Positions 8,413 to 16,664 of a stretch of DNA of 64,000 bases are shown here, piece by piece (positions within the stretch are counted from its first letter, which is position 1; each line of letters opens with the position of its first letter). The notes beneath the pieces are model-generated. The model had not been told where the DNA came from, searched no databases, and worked only from the letters and a program-made list of their open reading frames with translations. Origin of the DNA: an alpha proteobacterium BAL199 (GTDB lineage: Bacteria; Pseudomonadota; Alphaproteobacteria; Thalassobaculales; Thalassobaculaceae); assembly GCA_000171835.1 (NCBI GenBank), contig ABHC01000008.1, positions 1 through 64,000 of the forward strand. The letters run 5' to 3'. Position numbers and translations under genes: made by a program.

Positions 8413-9228
8413 CTAGGGAGCCGGGCGAACAAGGTCGTTCACAAAGGCGTCGAGAGCCTCAAGGGCCCCGTGGTCGAACAGGTTGGAATGACCACCGCCC
8501 TCCAGCCGGACGAACCGCTTGGGCTCAACCGCGGCCGCATACACCCGTGCACCATGCTCGACTGGAATCACAGTATCCTCGGTGCCGTGGACGATCAGCA
8601 CAGGGGCCTGCACGTCGGGAACACGAGCCTGGGTATCAAAGCGGTCCAGCAAGAGTTGACGCACCGGAACATACCAGTACCGTGCCGCCGCTACATCGGC
8701 GATCGAGGTGTATGGCGCTTCCAAAACCACACCAGCAACCGGATGATCCTGCGCCAAGGCGGCCACTACCCCCGATCCAAGGGATTCGCCGTACAAGATC
8801 ATCGACCGATGCCCCACACCCAGGGTCTCGATTGCCGCCAGCCAACCACGACCGTCGCTGATCAGCCCGACCTCGCTCGGTCTCCCCGGGTTGCCGCCAT
8901 ACCCGCGGTATCCGGCCAGCAGAATCCCGTAACCTCGGGCAATCAGGCGCTGCGCCTTAACCTCGCGTGTTCCGACGTGACCGGCATTCCCGTGAAAATA
9001 CAAAATAGTCAGGCCGCCATCCGGTGGCGGATGCCACCATCCCTCAAGCGTAAGCCCGTCAGCGGTAATGGCTTGGACCCGGGTCATGGCCGGTGGCGGA
9101 CCGAGACCCGGTACTGGGCGTGCAGTGTCCGGGACAAAAAGGATCTGCCGTTGCAGCAGGAACAAAACAAGCACCAACAACGCCCAGGCGGCAGTTAGTC
9201 CCGCCGCGATTCCGACCATGCCCCCCAT
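8413..9228 (-). CDS. Alpha/beta hydrolase, membrane-anchored (BEM46/ABHD13-like)
   Basis: 271 aa. One N-terminal helix (about 8-26) anchors the protein. The oxyanion region YFHGNAGHVGTR is at 77-88, the nucleophile elbow GESLGSG at 147-153 (Ser149), the acid is Asp218 in HGTEDTVIP and the base His247 in GGGHSNLF. These match the DUF/BEM46 branch of serine hydrolases, whose substrates are mostly unknown. It is divergent from the exported protein at 9275, with only 46 bp between the starts. Confidence 0.85.
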   Translation of the reverse strand: MGGMVGIAAGLTAAWALLVLVLFLLQRQILFVPDTARPVPGLGPPPAMTRVQAITADGLTLEGWWHPPPDGGLTILYFHGNAGHVGTREVKAQRLIARGYGILLAGYRGYGGNPGRPSEVGLISDGRGWLAAIETLGVGHRSMILYGESLGSGVVAALAQDHPVAGVVLEAPYTSIADVAAARYWYVPVRQLLLDRFDTQARVPDVQAPVLIVHGTEDTVIPVEHGARVYAAAVEPKRFVRLEGGGHSNLFDHGALEALDAFVNDLVRPAP

Positions 9229-9274
9229 CGTCCCGCCTATCGACTGTGCGCTCGTTCACCTATACTTAGCGACC

Positions 9275-10084
9275 ATGCAACACGAGTGCCGATCCCACTA
9301 TCCGTTAATCTTCACGGTTGCGTTAATGCTGGTCTGCGTCATTGCAGCACCGCCGGCCATAGCTGCACGGGTACAATGGTACGTCGAGGTTCTCACCGAC
9401 CCGATCAGCAAGCAGCCGCTGCTCGAGGCGCGCGTCCTCACCCAGGACGGCTATGCCTTCAAACTCATGAGAAAGAACGATAATTCGATCTGGGGAGAGT
9501 TCACGTTGCCTCGGTCAAGCCAGGCCATGCTGACGTCCGACAGATTGCCGATCTACAACGTCGACCAGCATGACCGGATTGACTTGGATGAGCTTAAGAA
9601 GCTGGAAGTCGGCAGCGACCCCACGCTCTACAAGATCGCCGGACGCTCAATTCAGTTCATCATCTGGGGCGACGCCCGCCGAGGTTTCATACCGCCCGTG
9701 CTGCGCCAGATGATGCTGGGCGAGACCGTTCACGTCACCTATTTCACGCTCCTCGGGGAACGGATCGAGGCGGAGTTGACCTTGCGGCGTGCCAATGAGG
9801 CGATTGCTCAGTTCCTGAAGGTCAAGCCGCTCGATCCCAAAGCCGATGGCGCAGGAGAGCCCGCGGAGAGTTTCGCGCTGGTGGCAAAGCGCTTCCAGGA
9901 GTTGTGCGACGACCTGCGGTTCACGGGAAACGACACCGACTACACCAAGTGCCGGGATCTGTTCTTCCGCTGCTCAGAAACACCGGCGCAGACTTCGGAA
10001 ACCTTCCAGCAATGCCTGGGCTTCGACCCCAAGCGGATGACAAAGCCGCCCGCACCGGCCGACGCAGCCACTCCGAAAAGCTGA
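9275..10084 (+). CDS. Exported protein of unknown function
   Basis: 269 aa from the ATG at 9275. Residues 1-31 form a signal peptide (hydrophobic FTVALMLVCVIAAPPAIAA, cleavage probably after AIAA). The mature part begins RVQWYVEVLTDPISKQPL and contains a TLLGERIEAELTLRRANEAIAQFL stretch, then a Cys-rich C-terminal section with four Cys residues. I do not recognise the family. A TATACT box lies about 10 bp upstream of the start. It is tail to tail with the SprA-like gene. Confidence 0.6.
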   Translation: MQHECRSHYPLIFTVALMLVCVIAAPPAIAARVQWYVEVLTDPISKQPLLEARVLTQDGYAFKLMRKNDNSIWGEFTLPRSSQAMLTSDRLPIYNVDQHDRIDLDELKKLEVGSDPTLYKIAGRSIQFIIWGDARRGFIPPVLRQMMLGETVHVTYFTLLGERIEAELTLRRANEAIAQFLKVKPLDPKADGAGEPAESFALVAKRFQELCDDLRFTGNDTDYTKCRDLFFRCSETPAQTSETFQQCLGFDPKRMTKPPAPADAATPKS

Positions 10085-10103
10085 CGGCAAAGCCTCGGGA
10101 TCG

Positions 10104-11252
10104 TCAAACCGAGATCGAGATCTGATTCGGCTTAAAGCCTGTATGGCGATAGCTCGCCGCAGCACCGCTGAACACCACCGGGGCAATGAATGCACGATCC
10201 GATTCGTCGTCGCTGCCCCCCTGTACGGTCACGCCAAAGGCCTCCGTACTGGTCGCCCGCTCATCACCTGATGACTCTTCCTCAGTTGATCCTTGCGGGT
10301 CGTCAGGTGCTTGGGGTGCAGGGATCGTCGCGGCTTGAGCCGGTGAATTCTGAATGGCTCCGCCCTGGTCCGCAGGTCCCTGCGCTCCAGGAGGCTGTTG
10401 GGCACCGGCAACTGCCGCAGGTTGCGCTTCGGCGGCGGCGTCTTCGCCATCCTCGCCCTGAGTCGCTTCCGATCGCTCAGCCCGTAACTCGGCCTGGGCC
10501 TGCTGACGTAACGCGTCAGCTTGCGCCGCGACCCGGCGGTCCTGCGATGAAGGATCGGCCGGAGCGGCAGCGGCTGCCTTGATCTGCTGAGCCTTCTGGA
10601 TCGTCGCTTCGGGGTTGCCACGGATCGGCGACGTGTCGATCGAGACCTCGCCACCGACAGCGTACTGCCGACCGTCCGGGCCGCTCTGGTAGGTGTAGGT
10701 CGGCGACCCTGCATACTGGCCACCGGCCGCCGCGTGGGCCGCTTCGTGCTGGCGAACCTCGGCATCGCGTGCCTGCAATTCGCGGACCTGTTCCTGCTCC
10801 GCCTCGGTCAGACCGTTCGTGCCGGGCTCTTCCGAGCCTCCGCCTTCGGGCACCGCGGCTGCCGATCCGGTCGAGGCTGGCGTTGCAGGCTCGACCCCTT
10901 CCGGCGCGGTCTGCTCGTCGAGTGATAAACCGATTGCCACTGCCAGAACAAAGGCGCCGCCGGCAATCAACGGGCGGCGCGGGCCGCTGCCGTCGACGCC
11001 TTCCTGACCTGGCAAGCGGGCAACATCGGTTGCCTGCCGGTCTGTCCGGCGGCCGGGAAGCTCCGGGATCTCGGCTCCGGATCGTTGACGTTCAATAGTC
11101 TGACGGGGATCGTTGCGCCCCGGCAATGCCGTCCGGTCCACCTCTTCGCCACGCGTCGACGGTCGGCCAAAGGCGCCCGGCAGCCCAAATCCGGCCGCCG
11201 ATCCAACACCACCTCCAACAATCTGCGACACGCTCGTCATCGGTCCTGACAT
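10104..11252 (-). CDS. SprA-family putative metalloprotease (CJM1_0395-like)
   Basis: 382 aa. After a polar N-terminus comes one hydrophobic segment (about 95-111), a Pro/Glu/Gly-rich linker, then the conserved core VRELQARDAEVRQHEAAHAA with HEAAH at 169-173, GGQYAGSPTYTYQSGPDG and YAVGGEVSID. This is the SprA-related family, described as putative metalloproteases. The rest of the protein (about 240-340) is low complexity, rich in Gln, Ala, Glu and Pro. A function beyond possible proteolysis cannot be given. Confidence 0.75.
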   Translation of the reverse strand: MSGPMTSVSQIVGGGVGSAAGFGLPGAFGRPSTRGEEVDRTALPGRNDPRQTIERQRSGAEIPELPGRRTDRQATDVARLPGQEGVDGSGPRRPLIAGGAFVLAVAIGLSLDEQTAPEGVEPATPASTGSAAAVPEGGGSEEPGTNGLTEAEQEQVRELQARDAEVRQHEAAHAAAGGQYAGSPTYTYQSGPDGRQYAVGGEVSIDTSPIRGNPEATIQKAQQIKAAAAAPADPSSQDRRVAAQADALRQQAQAELRAERSEATQGEDGEDAAAEAQPAAVAGAQQPPGAQGPADQGGAIQNSPAQAATIPAPQAPDDPQGSTEEESSGDERATSTEAFGVTVQGGSDDESDRAFIAPVVFSGAAASYRHTGFKPNQISISV

Positions 11253-11342
11253 CCCCGCCTATCGGGATTTCGCACTGCGTACACCGCATCCGTAGCACAA
11301 ATCAGAGCAGGAGGCGTTAACGGCTAGGGTTAACGCGCGTTG

Positions 11343-11543
11343 TCACCCCACGGTCGACGGCAGAAGGGTGTTCAGAATGCATTCGGCAAGGCCGATATAA
11401 TGGGAGTTCGGCAACGAGAAGAACCGCTGAAACAGATCACCCGTCATGTCACCGCGGGTGAACGAGTCGAGGAACATCTGGCTCACCGGATGAAGCGGGT
11501 GTACCAGATGACAAACCTCGTACATGGCCAGATGAGCGGGCAT
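11343..11543 (-). CDS. Small hypothetical protein (66 aa)
   Basis: 66 aa, soluble-looking and rich in His, Leu and Met. I favour a real gene because a strong GGAGGG lies 5 bp before the ATG and the composition is not the arginine-heavy pattern of antisense noise here. No family recognised. It lies between the SprA-like gene and the divergent MFS transporter. Confidence 0.5.
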   Translation of the reverse strand: MPAHLAMYEVCHLVHPLHPVSQMFLDSFTRGDMTGDLFQRFFSLPNSHYIGLAECILNTLLPSTVG

Positions 11544-11694
11544 GGACGCCCTCCGTGCATCGGCAAGGATGCAATCCCATCACGCCGGCCCACTTTCTCC
11601 AAGCATTTCCGCAACCTCCGGGCCCTGGCCGAATGCGGCCGCTCTCCTAGGTTGACGATCCACTCATCGAGGACGGCCCCAGAGCCGCAACCCC

Positions 11695-12885
11695 ATGTCT
11701 GACAAACCAATTTCTCCGCCGATCTGGATCCTGATCGCGGCCACGGCCACCGGTCCGTTGGCTCTCAATATCTTCGTGCCGTCAATGCCGGGGCTGGTCC
11801 ATGTGTTCAATACCGACTACGCCACGATCCAACTGACCCTGACCCTGTATCTGGTGGGTGTCGCACTCGCCCAATTGGCCTATGGGCCGCTGTCCGATCG
11901 GTTCGGGCGGCGCCCGGCCATGTTGTACGGCTTGGCCATCTATGCCGCGGCCAGCCTGCTCTGCGCGGTGGCCTGGTCGGTCGAGACCCTGATCGTCGGA
12001 CGAATCCTCCAGGCGGTTGGCGGTTGCGCCGGCATGGTTCTGGGGCGGGCAATCGTCCGTGACGTCTATGAACGCGATCGGGCGGCCGGCGCCATTGCTC
12101 TGATCACCATGGCAATGGCGGTAGCGCCGGCCATCGCTCCGACCCTTGGCGGCTATCTGGAAACCGGGTTCGGATGGCACGCAACCTTCCTGGCGCCGAT
12201 GGTCATGGGGCTGGTTGTCCTGGCCGCCTCGTTCCGCGGCCTGAACGAGACCAACCTCACGCCGATCCCGCGGATCGATGTCCTGGCGATGCTGCGCCAC
12301 TACGGCGAACTCCTGCGGTCCCGGGCATTCATCGGGTATGCCGGCAATTCGGCCATGTCGGTCGGTGCTTTCTTCGCGTTCCTGGCCGGCGCCCCGTATG
12401 TGGTAATCGAGATTCTGCACCGCCCGCCCGGCGAATATGGTCTGTATTTCGTGCTGATTTCCGTTGGCTACATGATCGGAAACTTCGGGGCCAGCCGTCT
12501 GTCGCAGCGCCTCGGCGTCGACCGGATGATTCCGCTCGGCGTCGCAAGCTCCACTGTCGGCGGTCTGATCAGCGCCGGTTTCCTGCTGGCCGATATCATC
12601 ACACCAGCCAGCGTATTCCTGCCGATGATGCTGGTGGCTGTCGGCAACGGCCTCAGCCAGCCGAACAGCATCGCCGGCGCGATCAGCGTCAACCCGCGGA
12701 TTGCCGGTGCCGCCTCCGGGCTCATGGGGTTCGGCCAGATGACCGTCGGGGCCATCTTCACCGTCATCGTCGGTCACCTGCAGAACGATCACGATCACGC
12801 CGCAATGGCCGGCATGATCCTGTTTTCCTGTGTCGCATCCTATCTGTTCTATCTGCTGGCAAAATCGGACCAGACCGAACAATGA
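11695..12885 (+). CDS. Bcr/CflA-family drug-resistance MFS transporter
   Basis: 396 aa with twelve predicted helices. MFS signature A is present between helices 2 and 3 (YGPLSDRFGRRPAMLYG), and the motif VGRILQAVGGCAGMVLGRAIVRD matches the drug:H+ antiporter-1 (Bcr/CflA) branch, as does LGGYLETGFGW. Such proteins expel drugs or metabolites such as bicyclomycin or cysteine with proton import. The stop overlaps the next start (ATGA), so the pyridoxamine-oxidase-like gene is cotranslated. Confidence 0.9.
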   Translation: MSDKPISPPIWILIAATATGPLALNIFVPSMPGLVHVFNTDYATIQLTLTLYLVGVALAQLAYGPLSDRFGRRPAMLYGLAIYAAASLLCAVAWSVETLIVGRILQAVGGCAGMVLGRAIVRDVYERDRAAGAIALITMAMAVAPAIAPTLGGYLETGFGWHATFLAPMVMGLVVLAASFRGLNETNLTPIPRIDVLAMLRHYGELLRSRAFIGYAGNSAMSVGAFFAFLAGAPYVVIEILHRPPGEYGLYFVLISVGYMIGNFGASRLSQRLGVDRMIPLGVASSTVGGLISAGFLLADIITPASVFLPMMLVAVGNGLSQPNSIAGAISVNPRIAGAASGLMGFGQMTVGAIFTVIVGHLQNDHDHAAMAGMILFSCVASYLFYLLAKSDQTEQ

Positions 12886-13463
12886 CGGACCTATCGCAGC
12901 CCGATCGACTGGACGATCTGGTCAACCACATCCAATTCCGGCTGGCCGCCGCCGTGTCGGACTACTCTGCCCCGTGGCGAACTCCGATGCTGGCCACGAT
13001 TGCCGACGGCGGCTCAACACCAACGCTGCGCACGGTCGTGATCAGGACGGTGGACTCCATCGCCGGCTGTGTTCGGATCTACACCGACCGCCGCTCCGAC
13101 AAGATCGGACAAATCGCCGACTGTTCGGCGGTTGAACTTGGCTTCTGGGATCCGTCGGCGAGCGAGCAGCTGCGGGTCGCCGGACGCGCCCAAATCCTGA
13201 CCAATGCCGATGCGGTCGATACCGCCTGGGCGGGGCTCCGCCCTGAAGCGCGATTGATCTACCGATCAGCCACCGTATCGGGCGCGCCGCTCGATGCCGC
13301 AACGCCGATCCTCCCGGACGCCGGCGGCCGGGACGTCTTCACTGTGATCGAAATCCGTTGGGAACGCTGGGATTGGCTTTGGCTGGATCAGCACAGCCAC
13401 CACCGTGCCCGCATCCATTGGTCTACGGACGGGGAACGGCGGGCTGAATGGATCGTGCCTTAG
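12882..13463 (+). CDS. Pyridoxamine 5'-phosphate oxidase-like flavoprotein
   Basis: 193 aa. The split-barrel FMN fold is seen in TPTLRTVVIRTVD, followed by IYTDRRSDKIGQI (the PNPOx-type TDxRSxK phosphate-binding motif), VELGFWDPSASEQLRVAGRAQI, and a C-terminal RWERWDWLWLDQHSHHRARIHW. This is the PNPOx-like group that differs from true PdxH by its shorter C-terminus; the substrate is not known. It overlaps the MFS gene by 4 bp. Confidence 0.78.
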   Translation: MTDLSQPDRLDDLVNHIQFRLAAAVSDYSAPWRTPMLATIADGGSTPTLRTVVIRTVDSIAGCVRIYTDRRSDKIGQIADCSAVELGFWDPSASEQLRVAGRAQILTNADAVDTAWAGLRPEARLIYRSATVSGAPLDAATPILPDAGGRDVFTVIEIRWERWDWLWLDQHSHHRARIHWSTDGERRAEWIVP

Positions 13464-13508
13464 AGAAGATCAGCCATCTGAACCGCTGTCCCGACCGGAG
13501 CGGCTCGA

Positions 13509-13658
13509 TTAACGCGCGACCAATCGAACGACACGGCCGATTGCGTACATCAGGAACGACGCGACGGCGAAGACGACCGGGGCCAGGATGTCGCTCTGCG
13601 CGAGGGTCATGGCGGCGCCGGGATCGCGCACGGAATTGCGCGAGACAGTGTGTGGCAT
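13509..13658 (-). CDS. Small membrane protein (49 aa)
   Basis: 49 aa with one transmembrane helix (ILAPVVFAVASFLMYAIGRVV) near the C-terminus and a short polar N-terminus. The ATG at 13658 follows a canonical AGGAGG at ideal spacing, which supports a real gene. Family not recognised. Confidence 0.55.
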   Translation of the reverse strand: MPHTVSRNSVRDPGAAMTLAQSDILAPVVFAVASFLMYAIGRVVRLVAR

Positions 13659-13793
13659 GGTTGCCTCCTGCAACATCCGGTGAACGATGATCCGCATGTA
13701 GGGCGTCGAACCGTCGGACACCAGCGTCGCCGCATCAGGTCCGACCTGCGTTCTCTGCATGGCTACTGATGCGCCGATGTGCAGTGCACGTGC

Positions 13794-14753
13794 TCAGGAT
13801 TCGGGAACGCGCCGCGCCAGCCGGAACGCGCGCTGACCGCGCACGGCACGATGGTTCGGCATCACCAGCACACAGCCGTCATAGGGCGTACGCAGCTCCT
13901 CGCCACCATCGACAGCGATAACCTGGCCTGCTTTAGGAAACTCCTCCAACCCTCTAAATTTACTCGAAAAATAGAAATCATCTGATCGAATTGTGTGGCC
14001 GTCCGTGACCTCCAGAATGGTCTGCGGACCAGGCGTCCGGTCGCAGACATGGGCATCGAAGAAGGCCGGTGACACCATGTCCAATGCCTTCAGGAAGTAC
14101 AGTGCAGTATCCAACGCAACGACCGCGGACGCTTTGGCCCAGTGATGCCCGCACTCGACCAAGACCGCGATCTTGTCGTTGGCCGGATCGTTGAATGGCG
14201 CATACTCGATCAGCCGGCGCCCTTCCACATGTCCGGAACCACCGGCGACCGTCGCCGGAACCCGCATGTCACGGGAAAATCGCCGTTCTTTCTCCAAGCC
14301 GTGGATCAGCAGGATCGGTGCCGAACGAGTCCCCATCGAATGGATGTCGAGCAACCGGTCGACCCGGTCATAGAGCGGCCGCAACTCACGGGCCCTCCGC
14401 AGTTCGATCGACACATCCGAGCCGTCCAGGCGATCGTTCGTCCATACCCGGTTCATGTCCTCATCGACAAACCGCGATCGCGTCGGTTCGGCCGGGTCGA
14501 AACGTGCATAGGCTTCCGGATTGACGAAGCACAAGGTCAGGCGACCGCGTGTCGGCTGGAGACCCGACTTCAGCAAGGTGTCCAAAGCGACCGCTCCGCA
14601 CAACTCGTTACCGTGGATCACCGCGTTGATCATGGCGTCCGGCCCCGGCAACCCGCTGTCCAGGCAGTGGACATACTCAATGTCGACATTGCCGGTCTTC
14701 CAGATGGCAATGTCGGGCGCTTCAAGTTCAACCCGCAAGGTATCGTCGACCAT
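13794..14753 (-). CDS. Succinylglutamate desuccinylase/aspartoacylase-family deacylase
   Basis: 319 aa from the ATG at 14753; a TTG further upstream lacks a ribosome site and would run towards the tRNA. Zinc-ligand motifs of the M14-like AstE/AspA family are present: INAVIHGNELCGAVALD (His and Glu), and LLDIHSMG (His). The substrate-loop element FVDEDMNRVW resembles the RFVDEDLNR of aspartoacylases. The C-terminus is a beta domain. It probably hydrolyses an N-acyl amino acid or related amide; the exact substrate is unknown. Start is moderately certain. Confidence 0.75.
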   Translation of the reverse strand: MVDDTLRVELEAPDIAIWKTGNVDIEYVHCLDSGLPGPDAMINAVIHGNELCGAVALDTLLKSGLQPTRGRLTLCFVNPEAYARFDPAEPTRSRFVDEDMNRVWTNDRLDGSDVSIELRRARELRPLYDRVDRLLDIHSMGTRSAPILLIHGLEKERRFSRDMRVPATVAGGSGHVEGRRLIEYAPFNDPANDKIAVLVECGHHWAKASAVVALDTALYFLKALDMVSPAFFDAHVCDRTPGPQTILEVTDGHTIRSDDFYFSSKFRGLEEFPKAGQVIAVDGGEELRTPYDGCVLVMPNHRAVRGQRAFRLARRVPES

Positions 14754-14855
14754 CGCAGCGTTCCCGACCAAAGACCCCACATCATGCGACGCGAGGGATG
14801 GCAGGTAAACCGATCGGTGCTCTGGATATGCCGTGTGGAGCGCTCTCAAAGCGCT

Positions 14856-14931
14856 TGGCGACCCCTACGGGATTCGAACCCGTGTTGCCGCCGTGAGAGG
14901 GCGGTGTCCTAGGCCTCTAGACGAAGGGGTC
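14856..14931 (-). tRNA. tRNA-Glu (anticodon CTC)
   Basis: Cloverleaf on the minus strand: acceptor GACCCCT pairs with AGGGGTC, T-loop GGTTCGAATCC, anticodon arm CCGCC-CTCTCAC-GGCGG gives anticodon CTC. The 3' CCA is encoded. It differs from the second tRNA-Glu 1.6 kb away at the anticodon and one or two other bases. Confidence 0.95.
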
Positions 14932-14995
14932 GTCGGCGAGAGGCGTCAGATAGCAAGCCTCCCGTAGGAATGCAAGAGTCCGAACAGAGGCGCTC

Positions 14996-16453
14996 TCAAA
15001 CGATCAGAACATCCGCGCTGACGAGACTGCTGGTCGAGTAGTTCGACAGCGTGATGGTGTTGCCGCTGCCCAGGTCAATTACCACGTCGTTGCCGACCTG
15101 GGTGGCCCGCGAGGTCACGTCGGAAAAACTGGTGATGCCCGACCCATTCACATTGCTCTGAATCACCAGATAGTCGGTGAAATAGGTGAAATCCGAGATC
15201 GTGTCATTACCGCTGTCGCTCCCGAACATGAAGCGGTCGAAGCCGTCGCCGCCGATCAGGAGATCGTGCCCCTTGTTGCCATAGATCGTGTCGTTGCCCG
15301 ACCCACCGCTCGCGGTGTCCTCGTCCTGGCCCGCGTAGATCAGATCGTTGCCGGTACCGCCCAGAATCAGATCATTGCCGTAATTGCCGTACAGCACGTC
15401 GTTGCCGGAACCACCATCGACGGTCTCGATCCCGCTGCGGTATTTCAGCACGCCATCACTGCCGGAACTCTCGGGACCGTCGTTCTGGCCTCCGAAGATC
15501 GTGTCGTTGCCCGATCCGCCGCTCAACAGGTCGGACCCGATGTTGCCGTAGATCAGATCCGACCCGTCGCCGCCGAGAACGGTGTCGCTTCCCGAACCGG
15601 CCGCGACCCCGTCGTTACCGCCCAGTACGGCGATGTAGTCCGCACCGTCACGACCGTGGACGTACTGAATGCCACTGTCGCCGGTGAACGTCTCGGCGGC
15701 ATCTGATCCGAAGGTGACGTTGCCGATCGTCCCTGTACCCGAATAGCCATACAGGTAACGCGCGGCCAAAATGTCGTAGGATCCGAGGGATGTCGGGTAG
15801 ACCGCACTGCCCGTTGTATAGGACATCACGGTGTTGTCGGTGTTGTCTGCCGACGATGACAGGAACGGTCCGGTGCTGCTCCCGTAGTTGCCCGGATGCT
15901 TCAGCCCGATCGCGTGACCGATCTCGTGCATGTACGTCAGATAACCGTAGTTACCAACGACCGGCGCAGTGTTGTACGAGAATGAATTGCTGATCCAGAT
16001 GTCACCGCCAATGGCACTGGTGCTCGGGTAGTAGGCATAACCCGCGTAGTCGGACATCGCTTCGGAGCCGAACCGCAGCGTGCCGCCATCGCCGGCATCC
16101 GAGACTTCAACGAAAGTGATATTGGCAGCCGACGACCATTCGGCCAAAGCGAGCCGAGCCGCCGACTTCATGGTGTCGTTGAATTCCTGGAAGTTCGAGG
16201 CTGTCGAGTTGTACGACGGATTGCTGGTCATGAAGGAGTAGGTGACCGTCACCGACTGCCCCATCAACCCGATCGGCCCCCACTTCGAAGACGAGCCCGC
16301 GACCAGCGCGTCGATCGTTCCATCACCGGAGGACTCGGACGAGGTCAACGCCTGGCGACCTTCTGCCTGGAAGGCCTGCGCGCCGCCAGAGCCGCATCCG
16401 GCGCACCCGCAATAACGATGAACGGCGAGTTCACTGTCGTGTCCGATGGACAT
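14996..16453 (-). CDS. Serralysin-type M10 metalloprotease with RTX repeats
   Basis: 485 aa, secreted without a classical signal peptide. The catalytic zinc motif HEIGHAIGLKHPG begins at His176 (HExxHxxGxxH) and the Met-turn is VMSY at 209-212. From about residue 255 to 420 there are RTX nonapeptide repeats (GGxGxDxhx, e.g. GGSGNDTIFGG, GGTGNDLIYAG) that bind calcium. The C-terminal beta segment (about 420-485) carries a type I secretion signal region. Such enzymes are exported by an ABC-HlyD-TolC system, not seen in this window. The gene sits alone between two nearly identical tRNA-Glu genes. Confidence 0.93.
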   Translation of the reverse strand: MSIGHDSELAVHRYCGCAGCGSGGAQAFQAEGRQALTSSESSGDGTIDALVAGSSSKWGPIGLMGQSVTVTYSFMTSNPSYNSTASNFQEFNDTMKSAARLALAEWSSAANITFVEVSDAGDGGTLRFGSEAMSDYAGYAYYPSTSAIGGDIWISNSFSYNTAPVVGNYGYLTYMHEIGHAIGLKHPGNYGSSTGPFLSSSADNTDNTVMSYTTGSAVYPTSLGSYDILAARYLYGYSGTGTIGNVTFGSDAAETFTGDSGIQYVHGRDGADYIAVLGGNDGVAAGSGSDTVLGGDGSDLIYGNIGSDLLSGGSGNDTIFGGQNDGPESSGSDGVLKYRSGIETVDGGSGNDVLYGNYGNDLILGGTGNDLIYAGQDEDTASGGSGNDTIYGNKGHDLLIGGDGFDRFMFGSDSGNDTISDFTYFTDYLVIQSNVNGSGITSFSDVTSRATQVGNDVVIDLGSGNTITLSNYSTSSLVSADVLIV

Positions 16454-16526
16454 CTACCCCTCCGAAAGCATTGCCGCCTGAGGGTGCGCGCCAGCAGACC
16501 TCTAGGTCAAGATTGTGGCAGGGAGA

Positions 16527-16602
<76 letters not shown>

Positions 16603-16664
16603 TCGTCGGCAGGGGGATGTACCCCCGAGACGACCGGAAATCAACCCCACAACGTCAGCAACAA

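Noticed and set aside
14856-14931. tRNA-Glu as the attachment site of the 25.8-42.2 kb island
   Set aside because: The island lies over 10 kb away and no tRNA fragment is repeated at its borders.
15250-15720. Dense short repeats that could be taken for a CRISPR array
   Set aside because: They are codon-level RTX nonapeptide repeats in frame with the metalloprotease, with variable spacing and no leader.
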